From positions 335,833-399,832 of the forward strand of contig QANU01043002.1 of NCBI GenBank assembly GCA_003254905.1: a stretch of 64,000 nucleotides of DNA, given 5' to 3'. The position numbers and the translations under genes are program-made. Below are positions 55,630 through 64,000 of this stretch, one piece after another. This DNA comes from Nissolia schottii. Its lineage: Eukaryota > Streptophyta > Magnoliopsida > Fabales > Fabaceae. Every line of letters starts with the position of its first letter. Position 1 is the stretch's first letter. The notes under the pieces are model-generated. The model worked only from the letters and a program-made list of their open reading frames with translations, did no database searches and was not told where the DNA came from.

Positions 55630-58600
55630 CTATTATATATGATAAAATGATAGTGTAAATTCAGTGAATATAAATTAATCTCCAAATTTAGAACCTAGAA
55701 GATGACAATCCATGATATAATTTAATATATGACAAAACTACGTGAAATTTTCACATAAGATAATTATTTCTTTTCCATTATAATCTATATTTCTTTTCTA
55801 TTTGTTTTTATTTTCTTCTTGTTATATTCTTCCTCTAATTTCGAAAGAATTATCAGCCGCAAGCATTAAGAAAGTCACACAAATTTCTTCAAATTTCAAG
55901 CTGTTGAGACAAAAAGGTTGAAGTTGTAATAATAATTTTAAATACACAAAAAATTTATGTTTTCTGATGATACTTTATATTTCTTGTTCCAATAACAATA
56001 TTTTATTTTATACTATGCTTCTTAAACTTTAATTATTTTTTCTTCTAAGCTATATTGCTTTTCATACAAGCATATATGAGTGAAGTAATTCAATTTACCA
56101 CGTGTATTTATTTATATCAAAACACTGATTACCGACACATAATAATTCATGGTTGAAGAGTTAACCATAATTTCTTCTGCCGACATGTAACTTAAGTAGA
56201 CCTAATTAAGTCCTCATTCAATCTGAATCCATATGCAAACAGTAAAATTAGACAAGGTTGCTTAAATAGTGAACGAATTGATGCCTCCCCGTGATTGGTG
56301 ATCATCAAAAGCGTGACCATTCTTATGATCATACGGTTGAATAGTTTACAAAATAAGAATAATAATAATAATTATTATCATGACAATAACTAACATTGAT
56401 GAAACAAGAGTCACGGCTTTCACAAAAGAGACATAAACATGTGCCATTCACTCATGAATACTCTAAATCTATTTCATTAACCAACCTAATTTTGTTTTTT
56501 AATTAGACATTAAAATGCAACTAATCACAAGGGCCCAATTTGGACCCCACCAAAGTTTTTGTACATTGGTGCAAGTCACACGGGATTAATTATGCCAAAT
56601 ACTAGAACCATCATCATCATCAAGTGCAATGCCCAATTTTTTGGTCCACTAAGTGCAATCATCCAATCTAATATATTGCACCCGTGCATTTTGATGAAAA
56701 AGCCAAAAAGAAAAATGAAGTAAAAAAATTAAAATTAAAATCCCAATAATTTATGTATAATATTGAAAATTATATGGCACCATTTTGCTTGGAGTGGAGG
56801 GTACAAGCACCAAATTCCTACCATATTTATGATGAGGTCTACACTTTTCGTTACAGCTTCACCAAAAGTGTGGTTGGATTTCAGAGACTGAAATGCTAGA
56901 ATTCCGGGATTCCCTTTTAAACTTTTTTATCAATGTATTCACTAAAGAACATCCCATGGAGTTTATTGCCTTTCTATTTTATTTCTTTTTAAAGGTAGAT
57001 GCATTCCCTTTAGGCCCCGCTACGTTTTTCTCTGCTGCTAATGTTTCCTTTTTCAGTGAGCCTTATCAGAAGCACTTATGGTTGTGGGCCGAATTAATGC
57101 ATTTTGCTAACAAAATTATGAACTAAAAAACTTGCTTACAAGATATTCTTTGTTCTGAAATGCACTAGTTGAATGCTATTTTTGTTGCAGTTTTAAGAGT
57201 AATTTGTTATTAAATTTTCAAGTTAACTCATACACTTTTATGAGTTTACAATTTTATTTTATAAAACGAGTTAACACTCATGTAAGCTCGTACAGGTTTG
57301 AGCAAGCTCTCGATTCTACTAACAAGTTTATAAGTTAAAATCTATCCACAAGTTTACAAGTCTACCTCAAAATGTATACTTAGTTGACTTAGTTTACATT
57401 AGACATTAGACAATATGTATTTGAGTTTATCAAGCTAATTTTATATATTTATTACATTTGAGTTATATTTTATTAAAGTATAAAGTAATACACATACACA
57501 ATAAAGTATGACACAATAACTCAGTGATATGCATTAACATATATTTTATGATATTTCTTTCATTTATGTTAATTTAAAGTCAACATTATTTAATGTTAAT
57601 TATAAATAAAACATAATCATGTTTAACTATTAATTATATTGCTTATAACATAATTTTTACATATGTAAACTCTTACGAATTTATGAGCCGAGTTTACAAT
57701 TTAAGTTTATTATGACTTCACGAGTTTAATTAAACTCTCGAGCTTAATAACCCTAAGTGTAAATGTTAAATTTGGACTAAATGAAAATTATACACGTGAA
57801 AAAGACTCCTTAAACTAACGTCTTAATTAGACCTGCTAACTTAGGAGATGTTAACCTTTGCATGACAAAACTAGTTAAATCTTTTAGGCCTCTTTTGGGA
57901 AGAAAAAGCAATTAAAAAATCCCTATGTATTCCATTATTTGGATCAATGAAGAAATAAATTATGGAAAACATTGAAAGATACTGTGATCATTATAGAACT
58001 TCATACATTTATCCTTTCTCATCTTCAAATTGGTAAAGATCTAGCATCCTTTCACCATAAAATTTGGGAGGTTTAGAGGTAGGAATACAGCATTGAAAAT
58101 TTGAAATCTTTTCCTTTGCTTAAATTTTACTCCTTTTCTCTGTTTCTTTTTATCCCTCACTTTAAGCAAATATCAGACATTAAGAAACTCAGTGATTATG
58201 AAAAATTTTACTAAATTAACCTTGTTTAAGTTTTATCAATTTACAACTACTAGTCCATTACTATGTTGATTAAATTCTCCAGAAAGCACTGAGGCTTTAG
58301 ATTATATTTAGTGTTTCTAAAGTTGGCATTCCTTGTGTATGTAATATGGCAATATTCTTCCCATTGCCATGAGGAAGATCGTGAACATGTAGCGTTGGTA
58401 TTTACTAAGATAAAAACATGTTTCGAGAATAAGACAAAAACATAAAATTTAAAATTATATGACTCAACGATTTTTTAAACTAATTTTTGTAAATAAAAAA
58501 AAATACGAGAGAAATGTTCCTGGACAATTTTTATCAGTACTGGAAGAACATAAATAAACACGATGTATGTGCTTACCTGCTGTCACCGCGTCTCCGATAC

Positions 58601-59265
58601 TAAACTCGTTAAGAAGAAATTTCTTACGACATTTAGAGTTTGGGCCTTACTTTTACGCATGCACACCAAATTGGGCTTAATCTAAGTGCCCAGGAACTAC
58701 TGGTGGGTTTGAAATGTATGTTCAAATTAGACCTCACTTCGTACGGAATCCAATAACAACATAAAGAGAGGATTAGGTCGACCGCAAATTCCAGAGCAAT
58801 CTAATAGCTACACATGTAGAAATAGTGTGCTCTTATCCTATATTGCCTTCGAAGCAAGCAATGCCCTGTAGCAATATCACTATTATTAACAGGCAAAGTT
58901 TGGTACTGTTAGCAATCTATTAAAAAACTATGGGCCTCCTACATGAAATTATGTTAGGGTGAATGGCCAAGGACTAAATAGACGGGTCAACAAAAAAAAA
59001 CCCACCTACACCTTGTCACTTCTTAGCTAACTAGTTTGCAGTGCACATCAAAATTATATCAACGAACTAGCTGCTAAAGAAATGAGATAGTAAGAAACGG
59101 GAATGACTGCCACATACATTATTGAGGGGTTTTAGATCACTCATAAATTATTCGGTATTTCAGTTAAACAACTCAACCACAGTGGATGATACCATAATAC
59201 ATGTCCATGCTAATGCAGGATATTCATGATAATAGTGTTATTTTGTGGACAGACTAGCAAGATTT
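55630..59265. other. Intergenic region between the LTR element and FKBP12
   Basis: About 3.6 kb with no supported gene. It contains repeat-like blocks at 57195-57380 and 57660-57750 (the GAGTTTAC vocabulary) and a moderately GC-richer stretch at 58560-58780. The rest is AT-rich. A 77-codon open stretch at 56893-57126 has no domain. Confidence 0.45.
57195..57755. repeat. Dispersed degenerate repeat (GAGTTTAC family)
   Basis: The block holds ATGAGTTTACAATTTTATTTTATAA-like words at both ends and many GAGTTAAC, CTCGTACAGG and ACAAGTTTACAAG words. The same word set occurs at 7.5 kb and 17.5 kb. It may be the remains of a TIR element or of short tandem copies; the type is not resolved. Confidence 0.4.
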
Positions 59266-60509
59266 TCATTGGGCACTCAAGACTTCAATCTCAAATTCCA
59301 AGACAGAGTTGGGTTGTATTCCCCAGGCAGGAAAGCCACCAGCACCATAAGCATAGTCAGGAGAGCACTGCAAAAAGATCATCATATAAGTGAATAACGG
59401 GGTTTTTAAACAAATGGAAAAGTCTCTACACAAACAAGGAGAATTTTTTTTATTTTAAAGTAACAAACAAGACTTAGGGTTTGTTTGTGAGATTTATTCT
59501 GACCGAAAAGAAAAGGAGTTAGTAGGCTTAACTGTAAGAGGGAGTTTTAAATTTGGGGCCTTCCAACTCATTTCCTTCTCCTCCAAAATAATACTCACAA
59601 ACACAACCTTAGTGCATGTTTAGTTTTAAGGTAAGAACACCGGAATTAATTCTGACCACCACCAAGAGTGAAAATTCCCCATAATCAACTCTACCCAAAC
59701 ATGCTATTAATGGATAATTACCATATGATAAAGCTAATTATAGTATTCCCCCAAACAGGCTCTGTTGAATGCAATTTCAGAATAAATTGAAGTACATCAA
59801 TTCAAATCCATACACTTTAACATATGAAATTAATAGTTTGATTTTGATATGAAAATTGATATCACAAGTTAAAGTAAATTATTAATACCCGGAGACGAGC
59901 AATTTCACCCACTTGCATGCCCAAAACACCTTCATCCCATCCTTTGATAACAGAACCTTGCCCTATTTTGAAAGTGAAAGGCTCCTGCCCTGGATCCTTT
60001 GTGCTATAGCAACAAGAAAAAAAGCACAATCGGATAAATAATTAACAATTAATTTAATAGCATGCATAGATACATAGATAGGGTTTAGGGTTCAGCTATG
60101 ATTTTTTTAATTAAAAGAGTATCCAAAGAAATTGGGTAGGGTTCAGGCGACTACGCTAACCTCCAAAACTTCTGAGAAAGGTCACCATTTTTCCCTGCTC
60201 ACAAAATTGACAATTAGCACATGGATGCGTAAAAATTGAAAAACAAATTATCTGCATAGAAAGTCAATATCGAACTGAAAAATTCAAGAATCAAATAATG
60301 GATCTACTGCCACATTACACTCGACTTTAAGATTCTAGGGTTCTGTACCCAAAAAAATCAAGTTCTAGGGTTTAGAAAGGGAAAGGGAAAGGGAACGAAA
60401 GAGTGAGAGAGAGAAACGGACCGAAACCAGTGCAGTGAACGGTGACGTTTTGACCGGGAACAGGCTTGGGACCGGTACCGGGCCTCACCAATTGCTTCTC
60501 CACTCCCAT
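59266..60509 (-). CDS. FKBP12: FKBP12 peptidyl-prolyl cis-trans isomerase
   Basis: Four exons on the reverse strand join in frame: 60422-60509, 60161-60194, 59889-60003 and 59266-59367, giving 112 residues, exactly the length of plant FKBP12. The chain starts [16 protein letters not shown], and the domain core [28 protein letters not shown] and [13 protein letters not shown] is complete with the aromatic pocket residues in place. FKBP12 is a small cytosolic isomerase and the receptor of FK506 and rapamycin; in plants it has been linked to TOR signalling and to FIP37. The 34-base second exon is short enough to be missed by simple gene finders. Exon phases and GT-AG borders all agree. Confidence 0.96.
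59477..59608. mobile_element. Tourist-like MITE with TTA target duplication
   Basis: The left end GGGTTTGTTTGTGAG and the right end in reverse complement (GGTTGTGTTTGTGAG) form a terminal inverted repeat of about 18-25 bases with few mismatches. TTA lies on both sides (59474-59476 and 59609-59611), the target duplication of PIF/Harbinger-derived Tourist elements. The element is 132 bases, non-coding, and lies in FKBP12 intron 3. Confidence 0.75.
59612..59706. mobile_element. Second small TIR element directly beside the first
   Basis: The ends GTGCATGTTT and AAACATGCTA are inverted repeats, and TTA flanks the 95-base element on both sides (59609-59611 and 59707-59709). The left TTA is shared with the neighbouring MITE. 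The family is the same as at 36485 and 50149. It also lies in FKBP12 intron 3. Confidence 0.65.
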
Positions 60510-60584
60510 CTTCTTCGCTGAATCTCTTTACACTGAACTCTGCTGCTGCTGCTGCTTCTTCTTCTTCACCCCCTCAGCTTCTCT

Positions 60585-60595
60585 GCTTTTATAAG
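60585..60595 (-). promoter_or_regulatory. TATA box of FKBP12
   Basis: CTTATAAAAGC on the reverse strand, 76-86 bases upstream of the FKBP12 start codon. A short CTG/CTT repeat follows in the leader. Confidence 0.6.
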
Positions 60596-60609
60596 CTGTG
60601 TTTGGAATG

Positions 60610-62400
60610 CAAATAGGTATAAATTAGTAGCTTGATTTGTAAATTCAAAATAAATCTGTTTAAATTTTTTAAATTTAAGAAATTACTGTATCTCAACTTG
60701 CAATTTTTATGGGATTTGATTAATTATAAAATTTATTGAGTTTGGTAGAGTTTAATTATATTTGATTTGATTTTAGGTTTATATTTTACACTTTCAATTA
60801 CTCCAATACTATTTAATTTTAAAAAAAAAGAGTTGTATTAAAAAAAACATAATAATTAAGTATAAAAAACATAATAATTGATTTTTCTAAATCAATTCAA
60901 AGACCCTTTTTTCATAATTATTTTAAATATAATATTTAACTTCAAAATATAGAATAGACTTAAAATATCGTATGAAAATGAAACATACAAAAATTAACAA
61001 AGTTAATAGATGACTGAATTTCTTAAATATTTTGTTAGAAATTCAATTTCACATAATACATATAGAAAATATTTTGGTGGAAGAGGTATACTCATTTTGA
61101 TTATTTCGAAACAAAATTAGTCATTATTATTAATGTGGACATCTCTTGGGAGAAAAACAAAAAGACATATATAAAAATGAAATTGCCTAAAGAATTAAAA
61201 TATAAAAAACATACAAATAACATTTTCAATAACTTCAAAAATTCAAAAATAATAATAGCATTACTCAAATGTACTAATCAATAGTCGTGGCTATTTAGCA
61301 TTTTAAACCACAATTTCATAATTTTTTTAAAGTATTGTAATCTCTTTTATCATTTTGATGTGATATCATAATTTCATATTTACTTTGTCAAAGTATATCA
61401 TCCATATGCTAAATACCCAATTAAATTTGAATATTTTATTTTAAACGATAAAATGAGAGATTTTATAATAGATCAATAAATTAAAATGTGAGTTCATTCA
61501 TATTTTATTAAATGAATGGTGAAATTCATTTTTACCCAATAAAAAGGGAGATGTAACTTTAAAGGATTATTGATTTATTTCAAATAATTTTTATATGATG
61601 GCATGTATTAGTTGATGCAACTCTTAAACTCTTGTAAGGGACAAAATCTCTATAAAGACACTAGTTTAATATCTTTTAAATAAGTTATTTGTAAATACAT
61701 TTTTTGTAAGTATTTAAAAATGTTAACGCATGTATCGAACGCACTTATACTCCAACTTTTGTTTTTACCCAATATGTAAACTTTTCATATTATCTCATAT
61801 CAGTTGCAAGTTTTAGAGAGGTGATCTTGTGAAAAATTTATTATAATAAATATTTTCTAAAAAAGAAAACATATTTGCTTGGAAGGCACTCCATGCTTTC
61901 ATTCTCAGTGAATTAACCTTAGGGGGGTAAAAACAACTCCGGTTTGCAGCTATTTGATCTGATCTGCGAAATCAATGACTAACTGACAGGGCGCCTCAAC
62001 CACACACCTGCTTTCATGCCTACAGATCCGATACCAAACCAAACCAAACCAACTTGTAGTTTCTTCTCTTCTTTTCTATCTGCTTCTGTTTCCCCAAACT
62101 TTCTCGAGATTAACCCCCCAAAGGAATTTAACTCCATATATTTTGTTCTGGGCTACAAATTTGTTAGCCGAAGTTCTATTTAAAAAAAGAAGAAGAAATT
62201 AGGAAATTTAAACGGATTTCCAGTAGAAAAGAGAGAGAAAAAAGCTAAGTAATCATAATCCAAACCCTTTCATTAAACATAGTACTCCGCAATTGCCANA
62301 GTTTCCATCTTTCTTTCGCTTTCCATTCCCCTCTTCACATAAACTCACAAACCTTCCATCATCATCTTCTTCTTCTTCCTCCTTACTTATTGTTTGTGCC
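60610..62400. other. AT-rich spacer between divergent genes
   Basis: About 1.8 kb. The middle is very AT-rich with no gene; the last 300 bases are pyrimidine-rich and should carry the promoter and leader of the forward gene. One base near 62299 is undetermined (n). A splice-acceptor-like TTCAG lies just before 62413. Confidence 0.45.
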
Positions 62401-62412
62401 TTCAGCTTTCAG

Positions 62413-62430
62413 ATGACAACAACCGGGTGA
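62413..62430 (+). other. Minimal upstream ORF (5 codons)
   Basis: ATG followed by four codons and a stop, in the leader of the methyltransferase-like gene, 30 bases before the larger upstream ORF. It may lower scanning to the next ATG. Confidence 0.4.
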
Positions 62431-62459
62431 GCTCGCTCCACCGATCTGAATCCCTTGCA

Positions 62460-62570
62460 ATGGAGACAGAGAGGATGAAACATTTGATGCTCCTGTGTTG
62501 CAGAATGCGAAGCAACCGTGTGGCTCTCGTGGGTGGAAACCACACCGCTGCCAGGTTCTGCAGTCGCTAA
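62460..62570 (+). CDS. Upstream peptide ORF (36 residues) of the methyltransferase-like gene
   Basis: ATG at 62460, stop at 62568-62570. The peptide has a Cys-Cys-Arg-Met-Arg core (about residues 13-17) followed by SNRVALVGG and ends Phe-Cys-Ser-Arg. It lies 143 bases before the main start codon in a leader without other long frames. From memory, Arabidopsis relatives of the main gene (At3g53400, At5g03190) are listed among mRNAs with conserved peptide uORFs (CPuORF46/47); the match of this particular peptide to theirs was not checked. If it is the same, translation of the main ORF is probably repressed or tuned by this peptide. Confidence 0.65.
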   Translation: METERMKHLMLLCCRMRSNRVALVGGNHTAARFCSR

Positions 62571-62713
62571 AGCTCCCTCCTTTCCAACTCGTTGGCTTTC
62601 TTTCGCTTCACCTTCGCAATCATCTTCAGTTTTCTGCATCTGGGTCGGTATTCGTTTTCGCCCAATTGTGCCCCCATATCAACTCTCAAAAGGGATCCCT
62701 GGATTGAAGAAAT

Positions 62714-63931
62714 ATGGAATTGGGTCGCATCTATGAAGAAGCCAAGAAGAACGGGAGCAAGTTGAAGGAGCATTTTCATGGTGGTAGAACAATTGCCTTG
62801 AATCCCGATAATGTTATTGTGATAAGGATCCCAGATGCTCAGGTTTTGCGAATTTTGTCACGCTCTCTGTTTCTGGCTATTGTTCTTGTGTCTTTGCCTT
62901 TCTTGGGAATCATTTTCAGGGGATTCCCTTCGAATTCGAGCTCATTTGCTTCTCCTGAATCCGGAGCTGCATCTGGTTATGTCAATGTGGAGCTGCTGAA
63001 TTCGGTTATGCGTGATTTGGCTTATGAAGGCCTCTACAGAAGTGGCGATAAGGCTCTAATTGTGAGCTCTTTTGATGGCTTTGGCGGCGTTGTTTGGTTC
63101 AATAGCAACGAGGTTGATGTGATCATGGACTCTGATTTGGAGGTGAAGAGCTTGTTCCCTGATGAGTCTTATGACTTTGTGTTTATTTCTAGCTCCGAAG
63201 ATGCCAAGTTTGTCGATCGAATTTTGAAAGTTGATGGCATTGTGGCCCTTCCATTGGGAACTAAACCATCCAATGCTGCTTTCAGAGAACAATCTAACTA
63301 TAGGGTTGTGCACCTTAGGCGATACGGATCCATCATTGTTGTGTTGAGGAAAACTGGTCTGGCAGATAAGTCGGCAGATTCTTCCCCAAAGAGGAAGATT
63401 TTCCAACTGGCAACAGAAGCCAAGGCAATGGCATTGAAGGGTCTTGAAGATGTGCTTCTCGAGCCACCAAGGGAGTCAATTGCCAAATCCGAGTACATGA
63501 AGAATTTCAAGTACCTACCTGACTTGTTGGGTGATTCTCTTGAAGGTTTCAGCAGAAGGATCTTCATTGGTGTTGGCTTGCCTGAGGAAAACAAGGGTGT
63601 GGTGCAATGGTTCGAGCAGAACTACCCAAAGAAAAATGCGAAATTTGAGATTCATAGTATCTTTGCTCCTCATACAGATGTTTCTGCTTGGTTATCCAAG
63701 CATGTGAAGGAGGAAGAGTATGTTGTGATGAAGGCAGAAGCAGAGGTAGTGGAGGAGATGATAAAGAATAGGACAGTGTGCTTGGTGGATGAACTATTCT
63801 TAGAGTGTAAGAATGAGTGGTGGCAGAAAGGGAAGAAGAGAAAGAAGAGTGGAAGAGCGTATTGGGAGTGCTTAGCCTTGTATGGAAGGCTGAGGGATGA
63901 GGGAGTTGCAGTGCACCAATGGTGGGGTTGA
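62714..63931 (+). CDS. Methyltransferase-like membrane protein (At3g53400/At5g03190 family)
   Basis: A single-exon gene for 405 residues. Residues 1-45 are basic and polar, 46-70 form one hydrophobic span (about LSRSLFLAIVLVSLPFLG), and the rest faces one side of the membrane. Residues about 100-215 look like a degenerate Rossmann-type SAM-methyltransferase fold: KALIVSSFDGFGGVVW in the place of motif I, then YDFVFISSSEDAKFVDRILKVDG. The classic Gly-rich motif is weak, so activity is not assured. The C-terminal 150 residues are a plant-specific extension ending in Trp-rich YWECLALYGRLRDE and HQWWG. The ATG at 62714 is the first in the frame after the upstream ORFs. The family is plant-wide but its role is not established. 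Confidence 0.8.
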   Translation: MELGRIYEEAKKNGSKLKEHFHGGRTIALNPDNVIVIRIPDAQVLRILSRSLFLAIVLVSLPFLGIIFRGFPSNSSSFASPESGAASGYVNVELLNSVMRDLAYEGLYRSGDKALIVSSFDGFGGVVWFNSNEVDVIMDSDLEVKSLFPDESYDFVFISSSEDAKFVDRILKVDGIVALPLGTKPSNAAFREQSNYRVVHLRRYGSIIVVLRKTGLADKSADSSPKRKIFQLATEAKAMALKGLEDVLLEPPRESIAKSEYMKNFKYLPDLLGDSLEGFSRRIFIGVGLPEENKGVVQWFEQNYPKKNAKFEIHSIFAPHTDVSAWLSKHVKEEEYVVMKAEAEVVEEMIKNRTVCLVDELFLECKNEWWQKGKKRKKSGRAYWECLALYGRLRDEGVAVHQWWG

Positions 63932-64000
63932 CCGTTGACTTCAATGGAGATATCTTGGGTTAGTAATATAGCCTGCTAGGTGTTCTGCACTGTTACATTG

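Noticed and set aside
1-64000. CRISPR arrays, bacterial operons, riboswitches or integrons
   Set aside because: The DNA is plant nuclear sequence; no regularly spaced direct repeats with unique spacers and no prokaryotic gene layout were seen. The palindrome array at 12.3 kb has T-rich spacers and diverged units, unlike CRISPR.

Overview
The window is nuclear DNA of a flowering plant. Protein genes are broken by short GT-AG introns, spacers are AT-rich and full of small inverted-repeat elements, and the proteins belong to plant-only families (NPH3, ATL RING-H2, NPF, SAC51-like bHLH, arabinogalactan proteins). Protein and repeat flavour suggest a legume, probably Glycine or a near relative; that is an inference, since no species-diagnostic marker was found.

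Left part (1-24.2 kb): two short GPI-type arabinogalactan protein genes in the same direction at 0.9 and 5.7 kb; a reverse five-exon gene of unknown function (9.85-13.0 kb) whose long intron holds a 68-bp-arm hairpin and a four-unit palindrome array; a tRNA-Glu(TTC); a single-exon ATL RING-H2 E3 ligase gene; two broken LRR receptor-like-protein copies; and a reverse four-exon NPF3.1-type nitrate/peptide-family transporter gene.

Middle (24.2-44.1 kb): a candidate two-exon small hydrophobic-peptide gene (reverse), then four forward genes: a cytochrome bc1 assembly chaperone (UQCC1/CBP3 type), a 2-oxoglutarate/Fe(II) dioxygenase, a P-class PPR protein, and NPH3, the blue-light phototropism adaptor.

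Right part (44.1-64 kb): a reverse SAC51-like bHLH gene whose leader carries the spliced, highly conserved 52-residue upstream peptide that makes this family respond to thermospermine; a reverse Ty1/copia-type LTR retrotransposon fossil with two 213-bp LTRs; FKBP12 (reverse); and a forward methyltransferase-like membrane-protein gene that also appears to carry a conserved upstream peptide ORF.

The genes do not form one pathway; this is ordinary gene-rich plant chromosome arm. The points most worth a second look are the two uORF-controlled genes, the unrecognised small-peptide gene at 26.8-27.6 kb, the hairpin-rich intron at 10.6-12.6 kb, and the clusters of small terminal-inverted-repeat elements.
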